Both the position numbers and the translations under genes were made by a program. The notes under the pieces were generated by a model that saw nothing but the letters and a program-made list of their open reading frames with translations, searched no databases and was not told the DNA's origin. 64,000 bases of DNA from Nectonema munidae (Eukaryota; Nematomorpha; Nectonematoida; Nectonematidae), in NCBI GenBank assembly GCA_030549495.1, contig JAUIRK010000897.1, forward strand, positions 331,001-395,000. The letters are read 5' to 3'. Position 1 is the first letter of the stretch; every line of letters begins with the position of its first letter. Positions 23,618-33,427 of the stretch are shown piece by piece.

Positions 23618-24685
23618 ATGCAGAAATTACTAAGTCATGCCTTGAAAAGTTGTCCATCTACTTTACAATTCAGCAAAGAATGTAACGATTTGCTTGCGAT
23701 TGGATGCTATGAATTATGCGAATCATCTCGTAAAGGCTGCCTTTCCATACATTCTTTTAAAAGCGAAACTTTACATGACGGTGTTATTAATTCATCGTCT
23801 GCTATAGCTGAGTATGGTTTGGCGGGTGTTCTTGAACTTATCTGGAATCCATTTTCTTCATCTTCTATCATTTGCATATGTGCTGATAACTCAATTAAGA
23901 TTCTTTCCCTCACATCATCTACCTTAAACTGTACTATGGACCATAACTTTCAGGCTGACAATTTGTTACTGTCTTTCGACGTGAATCCAAACACGGGATC
24001 TACCTTCCTTTCAGATGATAAAGGTAATTTATTGTTTGTGCCCAGCTTTGACCACTTTTCTATGGCCCACACTTGGAAGGGACACGACAATGAAGTGTGG
24101 AGCGTCTTGTTTGATCCAGATTCGCCTTTCATAGCATATTCAGCAAGTGATGACAGTTTCATCCATTGCTGGGATGTCCGGTGCAAAGGCCCCTCTTCCC
24201 TTCTTTCATTTAGGCACCATGAGTATGGTGTGACAAGCCTATGCCATCATCCCAGCAATGGAAATGTATTACTTTCGGGATCTTTTGACGAATCCATTGT
24301 GCTCTTCGACAAAAGATTTAATAGCGTATCCAAACCGTACTCAAACTCCTCATCATCATCACGCCTCCCTATCCAAAGGCTGTGTAAATTGGGTGGAGGA
24401 GTTTGGAAGATGAAATGGAAGAAAAATGCGCATAACTTTTATTTAGCGTGCTCTTTGATGCAAGCAGGATTCGCAATTTTGTATTGGCATTGGAATAAAA
24501 GTGAGCTATGTGTATTAGAGCATGAAGATAAAGGTGGAACTAGCCTGACTTATGCTATTGATTGGGCAGACTCTGGTCTGTTTTCTAGTGAAGATGAGAT
24601 GACTGCATTGAACTTATTTTCTTCTTCATTTTACGAAAAGGTTTTTGATGCTTTTGCAATAAACATCAATAATTGTTATGTATAA
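23618..24685 (+). CDS. DPH7: DPH7, diphthine methyl ester hydrolase (WD40 protein), intronless
   Basis: DPH7 (WDR85) hydrolyses the methyl ester of diphthine on elongation factor 2, the step before the final amidation of diphthamide, in the cytosol. The single open frame gives 355 residues. WD-type repeats are visible at residues about 155-187 (GHDNEVWSVLFDP to HCWDVR) and 199-232 (HHEYGVTSLCHHP to LLSGSFDESIVLFDKR), then the family-specific LGGGVWKMKW at 258-267 and a late YAIDWAD. N-terminal FSKECNDLLAIGCYEL aligns with the first blade of human DPH7. It is shorter than the human protein (about 450 aa), mostly in loops and the C-terminus. The start at 23618 is the first ATG in frame and gives a sensible N-terminus. 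Two AATAAA signals follow near 24748 and 24770. Its neighbours have introns and it does not, and it lies between identical 93-bp repeats, so a retrocopy is possible; the open frame is intact. Confidence 0.85.
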   Translation: MQKLLSHALKSCPSTLQFSKECNDLLAIGCYELCESSRKGCLSIHSFKSETLHDGVINSSSAIAEYGLAGVLELIWNPFSSSSIICICADNSIKILSLTSSTLNCTMDHNFQADNLLLSFDVNPNTGSTFLSDDKGNLLFVPSFDHFSMAHTWKGHDNEVWSVLFDPDSPFIAYSASDDSFIHCWDVRCKGPSSLLSFRHHEYGVTSLCHHPSNGNVLLSGSFDESIVLFDKRFNSVSKPYSNSSSSSRLPIQRLCKLGGGVWKMKWKKNAHNFYLACSLMQAGFAILYWHWNKSELCVLEHEDKGGTSLTYAIDWADSGLFSSEDEMTALNLFSSSFYEKVFDAFAININNCYV

Positions 24686-25160
24686 AATTTATGATTTCTT
24701 GTGAATGCTCAAAAAATGTGATTTTTTGCTCATTTAATTCCAGTCTGAATAAATTTGTTTTTTTAAAATAAAGAGCCTTCGACCACACTAATATTTTTCA
24801 GTATTAACCACATTCATACATTCGCGTACGAAGAGGAAGAGGGCACAGGCGGGGTTTATGCATTTTTCAGTCGAGTAATAAATGTTCACATTTAAGTATA
24901 TCTCCAAATTGCTTCATACTTTGTAAGAACACAAACAACCTTTGAAAAAGTTAGCAATAAAGTCTAAGTGCATCTTTGCTCAAATTCAGTTTATGATGGA
25001 TATATAAATCAGCTATTTTATTTGCCAACCTTTTCAAAATTACTTGCTCGTCATCCTTAAACTTCAAAAGGTTTTGAAGCTGTTTGCAATCTTCATAACT
25101 TTCTTGTTCTATAGGTTTGATATCTATTTATTTCATTTCAAGAAAAATGAAAACGAAGAA

Positions 25161-25253
25161 ATTTTTAATTTACATAGCTTTTTGCTACACAAAAAACTGT
25201 CTAACAAGCGTCCATAATTAGGTATCATTTACCCTATACAAGTCTTCTCAAAT
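25161..25253. repeat. 93-bp direct repeat, right copy
   Basis: Identical to 22854-22946 and in the same orientation. It lies 475 bp downstream of the DPH7 stop. The flanking bases differ from those of the left copy. Confidence 0.9.
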
Positions 25254-25515
25254 CAGGATTCATGCAAAGCGTATTAATCATAATTCTGTCGATTTGAAAG
25301 ATCTTCACTAAAAGAAAGTTTTATTCCCATTACTTGTGTTTGGTTGTATCAGTATTGAAAGCAAAAAACACTTTACTTTGGTTATTCGACAAATAAGAGC
25401 TACACATAAATACTACCCCTATTTTCCATTCCTTAATAATAATTATAATTAGAGCCCCAGGCATAGAACTTTAGTTCTTAATGCTTAATTCCATTTTTTC
25501 TTTCACCATCTAACC

Positions 25516-26362
25516 CAGCATTTCTCAACCGGGGTCCCGTTGAACCCCAGGGTTCCGAAGAGTGTCGCTAATGGTTCCACGAGATAAACTGAGATAAGCT
25601 GATGTACTTTGTTATAAAGCGCTGTTACTTGACTCTCTAAAGTCTCAAATATTACAAATTATTTACTATTGTTACTATTATTAATGAAATCAGATTTATA
25701 AACAATTCATAATATGAATAATTTACGTTTCGTTTGATAGTTGGTTAATTGGGGATTTAATTAGTCAATATATTTAGAACAAAAAAAATTACTTTATCGG
25801 TTTCTTAGCTAGTTTGATTAGATAGTTGTTTAACTGTTCTATTTAATTAAATATTTGTTTACTTTATTACTCAGTATCATTTCAAAACCATGTTTAATTA
25901 ATTTCATATTTAAAAAAATGAAAGTTTTTTAATTGAATTATTATCTATCAGCGTTCCCTCCTCTGATGTTACGCAAAAACTCCTTAAGGATTCCGCGGGA
26001 AATAGTAAGGTATTTTTACGCCTAAGTTTAGATGCTTTTAATGAAAACTTTAAAGTAGTAAGAATATTTATTATCTAGCACTACTAATAAATATGATAGA
26101 GAAGTTTTCTCAAACTTGTATTAATTATATATTTTTCACCGAAGTTTACGTTTTAATTATCTTATTTTAAGAATGACAAAATTTAAGCAAACTTTTAAGG
26201 CCTTTTTTTCATTAGATTAATTGAGAATCCTTTTTTGTCTTTAATCTAACTACATTTCTTTTACTGTGTTAAAAATTTACGAAAATATTTTTGCGTAGGG
26301 TTCCTTGGAAGATTTATCATATTCCAGGGGTTCCGCGAAGGTAAAAAGGTTGAGAAACGCTG
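25516..26362. mobile_element. hAT-type MITE, 847 bp
   Basis: Starts CAGCATTTCTCAACCGGGG and ends with the inverse of CAGCGTTTCTCAACCTTTTT. Both ends have 'gggttcc' repeats just inside (agggttccgaag; aggggttccgcg). The flanking 8-mers agree only partly, suggesting age. No transposase frame. Confidence 0.7.
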
Positions 26363-27356
26363 ACTAAACATTAACACCCTTGTCACAACAATATATTGGA
26401 TGCATTGTTGCAAAATAATTGACACTTAAAATCTCTTAAAAAATTCACTCCATCTCTCCTCCCAATTTCGAAACTGTGTGTCTAAGACTGATTGGTATAC
26501 AAAATTTTGCATACTCTATGGCATTTTTCAACAAAATGTACTAATTTTATAAAGTTAACAAATATATGTAAATAAATTAACTTTACAAATTAACAAAGAT
26601 TAATTCAAAAATTTAAAAATAAACTTATTTTATTCAAGCGAGAGAATAAATATGTAAATGAAAAGAGTTTTTTTTATATAGTTTAAGCATAGATAATAAG
26701 CATAGTGCTTCGGGCACATAGCGTCTTTGCAATTAAAACAGATTGATCTACTCCATCTTTGTCATCATATCCACAAGGGTCCAATATTAGCTATAGGTAT
26801 CGAAAACAACAGCCAATCGACAAAATATCAAAACTAATTTTCAGATAAAATAACTGGATCATGTGTGCAGAATTTTCTAACCTTTTGACGCTGGTACTAA
26901 CTAGAGCACGTCTGCTCTTATGCGCGGTATTTTGAAGAAGGCGAAAATAATCCTTTTTCAGAGCTCAGCTATTTATCCGTTCTTTTGTTTTAGTTTTTAT
27001 TTCAAATCTTCTCTAAATTAATTCTTTTTCTCCAATATATTTCATATGGAAACAAAAAAGTGTTTTCTTAAGTTTGGAACATTCTAACTTTTCACTATCG
27101 CTTTCCTACTTATATCCCTATATAAAAATACATGACTTGGGACCGTTAGTACTAAAAGTAACTTTCCCATCACTTTTGTTTCTTTATTGAAAAACTCCAT
27201 TTCGTTGTCATTAAGATTAAAATAGTAATTACTCCTTATCGTTATTTTAAAAATGATTTCGCTATTTTCCGTTAATTTTTCATCACTTTCAATTAAAAAT
27301 TATTTTTAAAATATTTTCTTTATAAAATTTCTATGCCACTTTATTATAGCATTACA
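26363..27356. other. Intergenic stretch, no gene seen
   Basis: AT-rich, no sustained open frame and no recognised repeat. Confidence 0.4.
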
Positions 27357-27665
27357 AATTCAAGTGAAATGTTTTCAAATTCAAGTGAAATTTTTTCAAG
27401 TTTTAAGTAGTTTAACTAATTTTTTTATTGAGTTTGAAAATATTTGATTTTTTTTGAGAGAAGATATATATTGAATTCTTTTCCATCTTTTACAAATTTT
27501 TAGAGTTCTAAAAAAATTAAAAAGTGCAAACTAAAAATTAATTATTGTAAAAATATTTATTACCGATCTTAGAAAATTTTCAAGTCAAATCTAAAGATAA
27601 TATACTCTTAAAACTTGAAAACGTTACTTAAATTTGAAAACATTTCACTTGAACTTGTAATGCTA
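27357..27665. mobile_element. Foldback MITE with ~60-bp inverted ends
   Basis: Ends 27357-27416 and 27606-27665 are inverted copies with few mismatches (tagcattacaa, ttcaagtgaaatgttttcaa). TA lies at both outer edges, compatible with a TA-targeting (mariner-like) MITE. It sits between DPH7 and RBX1. Confidence 0.7.
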
Positions 27666-28612
27666 TACTTGAATTTCTTTTTATATTTATTAATTTTTTT
27701 TTGTTATTTTATAAAAAAAAATAGTTTAAATGGGAAATATAAAAAAATGATTTCTTGAGTTTATATTTTAAGCAATAACCTTTTTTTAATTGTTTAATCT
27801 AAATTTGTGCATAAAAAACATATAATAGAAGATCAATATTTGAAGTCTTTAATTGGATAAAAAAAACTGACTATTAACTATTAATAAATTCAAATTTTAT
27901 ACTTTGAATATAAGTGCCATGCTTGCCATTACTCTGGTCTCGTTTCGTTTTCATTATTTCTTTAATAAATCAGGTTCGTTACGAAATGATCCTTAATTTC
28001 TCAAGCGCTGCTTTTATGCTAAATTCTAGGATTAATCTCTGAAAATCCTTTCTAACTCACCTAAATTTCTGATGGCCTACCATTTTCAACAAATTCTTTC
28101 ATCGCCTACCAGGTAGTTGAAATCGGCCTTTGCTAGGCATTATTGTGCAAGTTGGAAATTCTCGGTCTATTGTAATGCTTCTAAAATTTGTATTCTTAAG
28201 TCTATGAATCACTATGGGTAGCCAGACCCTTTAACATTTTTACCATCCGTCAATAACTAACATTTGTAAAATATGTGGTGAGAAATTAATCTTCTAAAGT
28301 GTTCAAAATACAAGAAATGTATTTTATAACTTATCAAATAATTTGATTACTTTTTTACAATAATGTTTTCTAAATTTCTCAACATCTTTTGCCTGTTTTT
28401 TTCTCAGAATATCTAGTTGGCTTTAAATATTTAGTAAATATTGGAATATTTTCAAATTGGTGCAAAGATTGCGAAATTGTTCTTTAATACATTTCCTCTC
28501 AATTTTTTGGATATTTATTTGTGACAATGCTATCATCCATTTTGCGCGACTTTCTATTTAGAAAAAATCCCTTCTCCCCATCACATCACGTTGAATAAAG
28601 CTTTCCTCAAAA
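27666..28612. other. Intergenic region upstream of RBX1
   Basis: AT-rich, no open frame of note. It should hold the RBX1 promoter and 5' UTR, but I could not single out a TATA box or initiator from the many AT runs. Confidence 0.35.
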
Positions 28613-29683
28613 ATGGAAATAGAAAACGTGCAAGAAGCCGACATTTCCACGACCTCCTCCGCTCCTGGCAAGGTCTCCGGAAGCACAGCCAAGCTCGGCA
28701 CTGATGCCCAGAACCCGCGCTTCGAAGTCAAGAAGTGGAATGCCGTTGCTTTGTGGGCTTGGGATATCGTTGTGGACAATTGCGCAATTTGTCGAAATCA
28801 CATAATGGACTTGTGCATCGAGTGCCAGGCTACGCAGGTTTCTCGCTTTACATTACCTTGTAGACCAGAACACAATTCACAGAGTTAATTGGAGACCAAT
28901 TTCTGTGAATTGGTCTGTCTTCAAATCATATATCCTAAAAATATTCAAGAAATCATTTAAAGAAAATCAACTCAATGCTCTCAAATTAACGCATATTTTC
29001 GCATCTGGTATTTTTGAGAATGTAATGTTCTGTTGTGATTTTTAAATACATTTGTATGAAAATAAAGAAAAGCGGGTTGGGATTTTTTATGCGTAGTCAT
29101 TGAGAGTAAAAAAAATATAAACATATTATGTTTTCTGGTGATTTAAATGGGAAAACGTTCTTTGTAAAAAATCATTTCCTATTGCGACATCTTATTTAAG
29201 AATTTTATTTGTATGTTTTCCAGTCAGTAAGTTTGCGTGCATTTCATGTTTTTATATGCAAGATTTTTTGCTATTCCCATATAAATTGTTTTTCTACGCA
29301 AATTTATGTTATAATATGTTTTTCTTATTTATTAACACTTTTTACCCATTTAGTACCAATGTTTCCAAAGGAAACGCAGAAGAACTTGTTTTAAATGGAA
29401 TTAAATAGAGATTACTGAAGTCACGCGCGTTCCCTTTGGGAACATTGGTACTAAAAGGGTGAATACTTAATTATTCTAATTTATAGTAATTTGAAATACG
29501 ATTGGTCGCCTTGCTAAAATCCCACTCAAATTTCAGGCGTCATCGGTGAGTGGAAAATGTACAGTCGCTTGGGGAGTGTGTAACCACGCCTTCCACTTTC
29601 ACTGCATCTCCCGTTGGCTGAGAACGCGACAAGTATGCCCACTCGACAACAGAGAATGGGAGTTCCAGCGCTACGGCTACTAA
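28613..29683 (+). CDS. RBX1: RBX1 (ROC1), RING subunit of cullin-RING ubiquitin ligases, two exons
   Basis: RBX1 binds the cullin C-terminus and recruits the charged E2 (and the NEDD8 E2). Exon 1 is 28613-28837, with donor cag|gtttct. Exon 2 is 29537-29683, with acceptor tttcag|gcg and a taa stop. The spliced protein is 123 residues. Residues 37-75 ([24 protein letters not shown], then CIEC) and 76-123 ([20 protein letters not shown], then [18 protein letters not shown]) carry the full RING-H2 ligand set. The match to human RBX1 is close to identical after residue 36. The first about 35 residues are a Ser/Thr-rich extension, longer than the human N-terminus (human protein 108 aa). The 699-bp intron contains a TTAA-type MITE. 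An AATAAA lies downstream near 29820. Confidence 0.95.
29339..29463. mobile_element. TTAA-type MITE in the RBX1 intron, copy d
   Basis: Begins TTTACCCATTTAGTACCAAT and ends with the inverse of TTCACCCTTTTAGTACCAAT. The outer TTAA is degraded on both sides. The interior has a ggaaacgcag/cgcgttccctttggg inverted block like copies b and c. Confidence 0.65.
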
Positions 29684-29891
29684 CATTCTAACTTCCATTC
29701 TCTTCTTCCTTCCTATGCTAAGGATCATCAACCAAGCAGTTGTTAGGCTGCTTCTCATGATATGGAAGATGCACCATAACTATATAACTGAACGTATACC
29801 TTCTTGAATGCCTTTTCTTAAATAAAATTTAACAGTTCTTCTTTTTTTTTATAAACAAAGTCTTCGCAGCTTTGAGTATGTCAGTCTAGAG

Positions 29892-30207
29892 CAGGCGTCG
29901 TCAAAGTGGTCGATATCTACCCCTGGGGGTCCATAGCAGATCTTTAGGGGTCGATAAGATAGAAAAACTTACCAAATTGTTCTATGCTTTATTTACTTTA
30001 TAGTAGTAATAAATCTCCTTTTTCTTTTAAAACATAGTTTAGCACATTGTATAGTGTGGGATATATGAAACATTTTTGGTTTGTATTTTTTCTCTTAATT
30101 GTTGACATTGATTAATGTTTTTATGAAACATTTCTATGTGGGGTGGGGGTCGATGTGAAGACAAATGTTCTAAGGGGTCAATGGGTAAAAAAAGTTTGCC
30201 GATCACT
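29892..30207. mobile_element. hAT-type MITE (GGGGTCGA family), copy 1
   Basis: Left end CAGGCGTCGTCAAAGTGGTC, right end the inverse of a GATCGGCAAACTTTTTTTA terminus. The interior matches the copy at 51766-52452 (ttaggggtcgataagataga; cttttaaaacatagttta; gaaacatttctatgtggggt). Confidence 0.7.
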
Positions 30208-30660
30208 TTCTTCATTTTATATTGTTATTCGAGCTTTATCATCGCCCAATATTTTTCTCAACTCAATTTCTCCTTAATGTTCGATTCTTTTATGAATATC
30301 TAGATGAAATAAGAAAAATTTTCAATTTAATTATTTTGACTAATAGATATTAGTAATTAAATTATCAAATTTTACTCTTTAAAAAAATTCATTGAAACTA
30401 TATGCGTCATATATGTTGGAAGCATTCTGTCATTTGAATTAATATATACATTTGTCATGAATGTTTTCCAAAATACAACACAGCCTTCCTTCACCATACA
30501 CCACCCACTTGCAGCGTAAGAGAATTGGCGACAGCTTGCTATTGGGGAAAGAAACTCTTGGACAGCATAAAACTCTATGATGTGTCTAGATGAAATTTTG
30601 CAAAATCCGCTCATCCTCATGCCATTTTTTTTAACCTAAACCCAGCCTTGCCCTTCTCTT
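30208..30660. other. Spacer between two inverted MITE copies
   Basis: No gene recognised. The open frames here are short and lack protein-like composition. Confidence 0.35.
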
Positions 30661-30834
30661 GTATAATTCTTCAACAATAAAGAGAAAAAATACAAACCAA
30701 AAATGTTTCATATATCCTATACTATACAATGTCCTAAGCTATGTTTTAAAAGAAAAATGAGATTTATTACTACTATAAAGTAAATAAAGCATAGCACAAT
30801 TTGGTAAGTTTTTCTATCTTATCGACCCCTGACC
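30661..30834. repeat. Partial inverted copy of the GGGGTCGA MITE
   Basis: Positions 30661-30834 are the inverse of the left two thirds of the copy at 29892 (aaaaaatacaaaccaaaaat through tctatcttatcgacccct). With copy 1 this forms a large hairpin-capable pair about 450 bp apart. Confidence 0.75.
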
Positions 30835-32104
30835 TAAAGGAAGCGTCAAATTTGGTTTTAAACAAAAGGCGGTCGCTTAATGAAAGTGAAATAAGCCCAA
30901 TTAGGATTAATTGGGAAGAATTGAAACTCGTTATAGACAGTATAGGACTGGTAGTGTTTATTTTCGCTAGACATAGACGTAGGTAGATATCTTAGTTTTG
31001 AGCAAACGATATTTTAAAAAGTAATAAAAATCTGTCTAAGCCATGTTTCAATTGGATAAAACTTAATACACCATCTAATCAGAAGAATACTAACATTTTA
31101 AATGAGATGAAAAATATTAATCAAATGGTTTGGGCTGAAAAATATCAAAATCTGATGAACTTTTGGGTAATCGCAAAATTAAAAATTTAGCAGCAAATTT
31201 CGTGAAAAATCGCCTGAAAACACTGTCTTGAAGCCGGATTCAAAAATATTTATACAAACTATGCAAACACAATTTTGATTAAAAAATCAGTGTAGACTTT
31301 GGAACAATAAACAGCTTTTATCTGACATTTAATTCAATAAAATTATTTATTCAAAATAATGCATCTGTTAATTTAGATTCTTCATGTAGTATTATGATAT
31401 ATATATATATATATATTGCCCAATTAAAAGAAATCAAAAGGGAGCCAAGTCTTTAAGAGAGAGGGCAGTTGATGCCTAGGCAGAAACTTCAATCTTCTTT
31501 ATGATCATTAAGAACAGGATCACACAATACTGCTCTTCTTTCTTCTTGCTCTGCTACTAGAAATAAAATGGGAAAACGAGAGATTAAATAAAATAGGTAG
31601 AATTTAATTACAAAGATTTACCCTTTGGTCTAGCATTGATAAGCAAGGCCTCTCTTCGCTTCCTAACGATTACCCTTTTAGCATATAATAAGAGCCTGAT
31701 GGGTCCAATTTTATACTCAATTTAAAAGAAAAATTAGATATGTTCTTTGTTGAGCTATGAATTATTATCTTTCATTTTAGACTTTAGCACCATTTTTTGT
31801 CATTTTCTATTACAAGTATATAAGAATTGGACGGTATTAATTTATCTACACAATTTTTTTTTAATTTCGCCTTATTTTTGACTTAAAATGTGAAAATTAT
31901 CAACACCCTACTGAAAAATTGCGCTCCTTTTCTAAAAAAAGATATCCACCCCTGTATATACACACTGGCCCCACAGGGCTTTCTATTAGCTCCCCCCTCC
32001 CCCTGTGTTGAGAGTTTGGAGACCGACCCACACATATAATTTATTTTTCATAATAACACAGAGGCGCACATCCTCAAAATTTCAGAGGGAGACTAGCTTT
32101 TTTT
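30835..32104. other. Intergenic stretch, microsatellite only
   Basis: No assigned gene. A plus-strand frame around 30835-30985 (NLVLNKRRSLNESEISPIRI) looks weakly protein-like but I do not recognise it. An (AT)n microsatellite lies at about 31399-31418. A hAT-like end, CAGAGGCGCACATCC, lies at 32061. Confidence 0.35.
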
Positions 32105-32368
32105 TTATATATAATTTTCAAAATTTTTTAAGAGAATTTTTGTCGAAATGAACATACCACCATTATTACCCGACATTAGACTTGCACTATCACCTCCCAA
32201 TCTCACCATAATTGCAGGGATTTTAACAAGTCGAATTACCTTGTTTGTAATTGTGATCGCATCACTACCTTCAAGCTCAACCAGAGAAAAAAATCGCTCA
32301 TATATGATAGAGTCACAGCGAAAACAAATGATTGGTTCGTCATTGTATCTTCTAAGAACATGAACCAA
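32105..32368 (-). pseudogene. hAT-type transposase fragment
   Basis: An 87-codon minus-strand frame reads EPIICFRCDSIIYERFFSLV and LGGDSASLMSGNNGGMFIS. These resemble the 'v.ErFl.lvel' and 'lg.DGAsvMtG..nGv' blocks of ZNF862/ZMYM-like hAT transposases. Only this middle portion remains and no termini were found. The family assignment is by motif resemblance. Confidence 0.45.
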
Positions 32369-32542
32369 TCATCTCAGCTATTTATTCTTACAAATTCAAC
32401 AATGTCTTTTTATGTCTAATCTTTTCATGTGCTCTTTTGCGCATTTTCATTACAATTTTCACACCAAGCATTTTCTTATAATCAAATGTATAATTAATTG
32501 AAAATGAGTTCTCTCTTAAAACCTTTTATTAGCGGTTGCTGT

Positions 32543-32680
32543 TCAACCCTTTCGTGACCAGTGTATCATATATGATACATAATCAATGTTACCTTCGTCT
32601 GCTTTTCCAAATAGTTTTGTATATGAATCTTCTGCTTTTTAATATATATCGTCTGATTTTTCTGGTCACAAAAGGGTTAA
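32543..32680. mobile_element. TTAA-type MITE, copy e (left member of a pair)
   Basis: Begins near tcaaccctttcgtgaccag and ends with the inverse of TTAACCCTTTTGTGACCAG. The interior has cttcgtctgctttt, atcttctgctttt and atcgtctgattttt, the same three-step motif as copies a and h. Confidence 0.75.
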
Positions 32681-32810
32681 TCGGTTATCGACATATGTCG
32701 ACTTTATAAAAATCTGAATGGTTTGCGTTTATTAATGCTTTTTAATACAAATCTGCTTCACACTAGAAATCGTCTAATTATTGTGGCCGTTAACGGGTTA
32801 TTAACAGAGA
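32677..32810. mobile_element. TTAA-type MITE, copy f, sharing the TTAA of copy e
   Basis: Starts at the TTAA (32677-32680) that ends copy e and runs to a gggttattaa at about 32810. Ends are CGGTTATCG against the inverse of CCGTTAACG. The interior (tgctttttaatacaaatct, aaatcgtctaatt) matches copy g at 54.1 kb. Confidence 0.55.
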
Positions 32811-33427
32811 TCTATTTCTATAAGAAATTTATTTCATTTCTGACTAAGTTATTAATTTTTTCAACTTCTTTTCTCAAATATAAAATTAATTATATAGATA
32901 CATGAACTAAGAGAAGGTGTGATTTACCAGAGCTTTTTAAAAACAATATAATGGATGGAAGGATGATTTAGCAGCCTATGTAACCGAATATTAGAATCTA
33001 AAAATGCTTTTATTAAAAGTATTCGAAACAGACTTAACATATGTGCCTTAGGTTAATCACTTGAAAAAATTTTTAAGCCTTTTTGGGAGTTTCTTTAAAT
33101 TTTAATGAAAAGGCACTTTCGTTTGCCTTCTGTGAAACATAATTTACTTAGTAGTTATTTGATTTAAAAAAAAAGAAATTGGATTGCGGTTAGACACATA
33201 AAAAGTCATTTTGAAATGCCTTATTTTTTTTTATCACATTCCTTTTTGCTTTTACATTTGTTATAATTTTATTCGAAAATATTTTGACTTGAGTCTTTTG
33301 AGAATCTCAAATCAGGATTATACGAATAGTGAGTGATGACAATTGGAGATGTAAATGAAGAATGGCGATAAAATTTTTCATTGAATAAAAGGGACGGAAA
33401 TATGATAAATATATTTTGTTTTAAAAA
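32811..33427. other. Region downstream of WIPI2
   Basis: AT-rich; it should contain the 3' UTR and polyadenylation site of the minus-strand WIPI2 gene. No separate gene seen. Confidence 0.35.

Noticed and set aside
22854-25253. 93-bp repeats as long terminal repeats of a retroelement
   Set aside because: They lack TG...CA ends, a primer site, a polypurine tract and any retroelement coding between them; the interval holds DPH7.
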